Assembly: GCA_945637645.1 (NCBI GenBank)
Contig: CALZDK010000019.1
Span: 1 to 15,247 of the forward strand
Length of the DNA stretch: 15,247 nt
Direction of reading: 5' to 3'
Source: an uncultured Prevotella sp.
GTDB lineage: Bacteria > Bacteroidota > Bacteroidia > Bacteroidales > Bacteroidaceae
Shown: one piece after another, positions 14,113-15,247 of the stretch
Layout: each line of letters opens with the position of its first letter
Position numbering within the stretch: position 1 is the stretch's first letter
Notes under the pieces: model-generated
The model's database searches: none
What the model was told of the DNA's origin: nothing
What the model saw: the letters and a program-made list of their open reading frames with translations, nothing else
Program-made: the position numbers and the translations under genes

Positions 14113-14496
14113 ATGAAAGACGAAAAAGACATATTGCTCGACGATTTCTTCAAGGAGACAGCAGAACTCCAGATTGAGGACAACGGATTCTCGGAGAGAG
14201 TGATTAGTGCACTGCCTCAGCAGCAAAAGCTGAGAAACCAGGCAGTGGAAAGGCTTCGCAAGAAAGTGAGGCTGCTGGAAATCGTTTGCATAGCTGCAGG
14301 CATAGCCCTTTTCTTTTTCCTTCGTGGATGGAACATGGCTTTCGACCTTCTTGCGTCAGTGTTCGCACTGGCAGTGAGCATCGATTTCAAGTTTTTGCTC
14401 ATAAACACTGTGCCGCTTATTCTTCTCATACCGACAATAGCTGCGGCGACAGCCATTTATTTCCTCGGTCGCCCGGAGTTGTCGAAGAGGTGGTAA
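14113..14496 (+). CDS. Small membrane protein paired with sigma factor (DUF5056-like), possible anti-sigma
   Basis: This 127-residue protein has an acidic N-terminal cytoplasmic segment (ILLDDFFKETAELQIEDNGF, about 7-26), a basic linker (about 36-53), and three hydrophobic segments (about 54-72, 76-91 and 97-118). The DNGFSERVISALP block resembles what I recall of the Bacteroidetes DUF5056 family; that assignment is tentative. Its start follows the sigma stop by 12 nt, with an AAAGGA ribosome-binding site. A small membrane protein with a short cytoplasmic N-terminus directly behind an ECF sigma gene suggests an anti-sigma or sensory partner, but no canonical anti-sigma zinc motif (HxxxCxxC) is present. 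Its last 40 bases overlap the 3' end of the convergent OmpA gene. Confidence 0.78.
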   Translation: MKDEKDILLDDFFKETAELQIEDNGFSERVISALPQQQKLRNQAVERLRKKVRLLEIVCIAAGIALFFFLRGWNMAFDLLASVFALAVSIDFKFLLINTVPLILLIPTIAAATAIYFLGRPELSKRW

Positions 14497-15247
14497 GTGG
14501 TTCGCAACACGCGAAATTCTGTGCGCCTGTTGAGCTGGTTACAAAGTTCCTGTTCGTCGGGTGAAAGGCTCTTTATGTACTCTTCCGTAAGCACGTCGTC
14601 GGCTTTAAGGAAGTCGTATTTCTCAGCAACACGCTTTTTTATCGTCTTTGGTTTTTCCTTGCCATAGCCCACGGGAGTTAGTCTGTCGCGGGCTATTCCC
14701 TTTTCTATAAGATACCTTACGACGCTCTCCGCACGCCGTTGCGAGAGAACCTTGTTGTATTCCGCCGAACCTTTGTAGTCGCAGTGTGCGCTAAGTTCTA
14801 TTGTTACGTTGGGGTTCTCGTTGAGCAGCTTCACCAGTTCGTCGAGCGAGGTCATCGACTCTGGGCGAAGTGTTGCCTTGTCGAAGTCGTAGAATATGTT
14901 GTCTATCAGCACTGGAGCCATGATGGAAGCCAAGGGGAACTGCAGCACAGTGTCCTCAGACTCAGTTACGGGTTCTACCCTAAGTTGCTGCTGGTGGTTG
15001 AGATAACCCTTGCATGTTCCGAGCAACACATAATCCACGTTTGGTTTTATCTGTTGCGTGAACGATCCGTCGCCCTTTACGTTGAGCTTAAGGTTTGTTC
15101 CGTCGTTGCCCACCATATACACAACAGCGGCAGGCAGCTCATAGCCATCTTTCTCATACACCCATCCTGTCACTGTCTGCACAATCTCGGGATTGTAGAA
15201 ACTGAAGATATGGTCCCAGCCTCTTGCGTTGCCTCTGTTGGAAGAGA
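14457..15247 (-). CDS. PorE-like OmpA-family protein, N-terminal part outside window
   Basis: Only the C-terminal 262 residues are visible; the frame stays open through the right edge, past an internal GTG at 15182. The first 20 residues (NRGNARGWDHIFSF) look like the end of a PD40/WD40-like repeat. A carboxypeptidase-regulatory-like domain follows (about 22-98, GWVYEKDGYELPAAVVYM). The OmpA peptidoglycan-binding domain is at about 115-250, with NIFYDFDKATLRPES, SAHCDYKGSAEYNKVLSQRR and GYGKEKP. This order matches P. gingivalis PorE-type lipoproteins linked to type IX secretion, which anchor envelope machinery to peptidoglycan. Many Bacteroidetes carry several proteins of this design, so a PorE role is inference. 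The stop at 14457-14459 lies inside the convergent membrane-protein gene. Confidence 0.85.
   Translation of the reverse strand, partial: SSNRGNARGWDHIFSFYNPEIVQTVTGWVYEKDGYELPAAVVYMVGNDGTNLKLNVKGDGSFTQQIKPNVDYVLLGTCKGYLNHQQQLRVEPVTESEDTVLQFPLASIMAPVLIDNIFYDFDKATLRPESMTSLDELVKLLNENPNVTIELSAHCDYKGSAEYNKVLSQRRAESVVRYLIEKGIARDRLTPVGYGKEKPKTIKKRVAEKYDFLKADDVLTEEYIKSLSPDEQELCNQLNRRTEFRVLRTTYHLFDNSGRPRK

Noticed and set aside
1..15247. Mobile elements, CRISPR arrays, tRNA or rRNA genes
   Set aside because: No transposase or integrase motifs, no spaced direct repeats of CRISPR length, and no tRNA-like or rRNA-like stretch was seen; the short tandem arrays have 7-8 bp periods and no spacers.

Overview
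The window reads as a stretch of ordinary core chromosome from a Bacteroidales bacterium, most likely a Prevotella-type (Prevotellaceae) species. Three lines of evidence support this. The protein families are Bacteroidetes-restricted: a divergent RNA polymerase omega, DUF4293, DUF4468, the 'putative porin' family, and a PorE-like OmpA lipoprotein. Several genes are preceded by the Bacteroidetes promoter signature (TTTG or TTG, about 19 to 20 bases, then TAnnTTTGC). Shine-Dalgarno sequences are mostly absent. I see no insertion sequences, phage genes, tRNA or rRNA genes, or CRISPR arrays, and no gene-free stretch longer than about 135 bases.

Left part (1-4116, all minus strand). The window opens inside glmS (glucosamine-6-phosphate synthase). 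Upstream of it lies an exported or cytosolic endonuclease/exonuclease/phosphatase-fold protein. Upstream of that is an envelope/transcription cluster read bamD, then rpoZ, then DUF4293. A strong two-tier hairpin closes this cluster. bamD has a textbook Bacteroidetes promoter in the gap it shares with the divergent uvrB.

Middle part (4243-9629, plus strand). uvrB (nucleotide excision repair) has a -7 box only about 5 nt before its ATG, which predicts a leaderless mRNA. It is followed by a tightly packed three-gene unit: a secreted DUF4468 protein, a small two-helix membrane protein (4-nt overlap) and a 786-residue outer-membrane porin (1-nt gap). Coupling this tight suggests an envelope module.

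Right part. A minus-strand group runs from a NOL1/NOP2/Sun RNA m5C methyltransferase (RsmF-like) to thyA to folA. ThyA and FolA form the classic pair in which one makes dihydrofolate while making dTMP and the other recycles it. Divergent from this group is a plus-strand cassette: a DUF6249-like membrane protein, an ECF-type sigma factor, and a small three-helix membrane protein (DUF5056-like) that is the natural candidate anti-sigma or regulatory partner. The window ends inside a minus-strand PorE-like OmpA protein whose 3' end overlaps the end of that membrane protein.

The most unusual signals are non-coding. Two intergenic gaps on either side of thyA carry degenerate 7-bp-period arrays of GTTGAAN, and the bamD-rpoZ gap carries a clean 8-bp-period array. 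Two divergent promoters at about 12.56 kb interlock. A terminator-like hairpin leaves no room for an independent promoter before the endonuclease gene. None of the coding content is clearly a new system; the sigma cassette and the DUF4468-TM-porin operon are the best candidates for uncharacterised biology.
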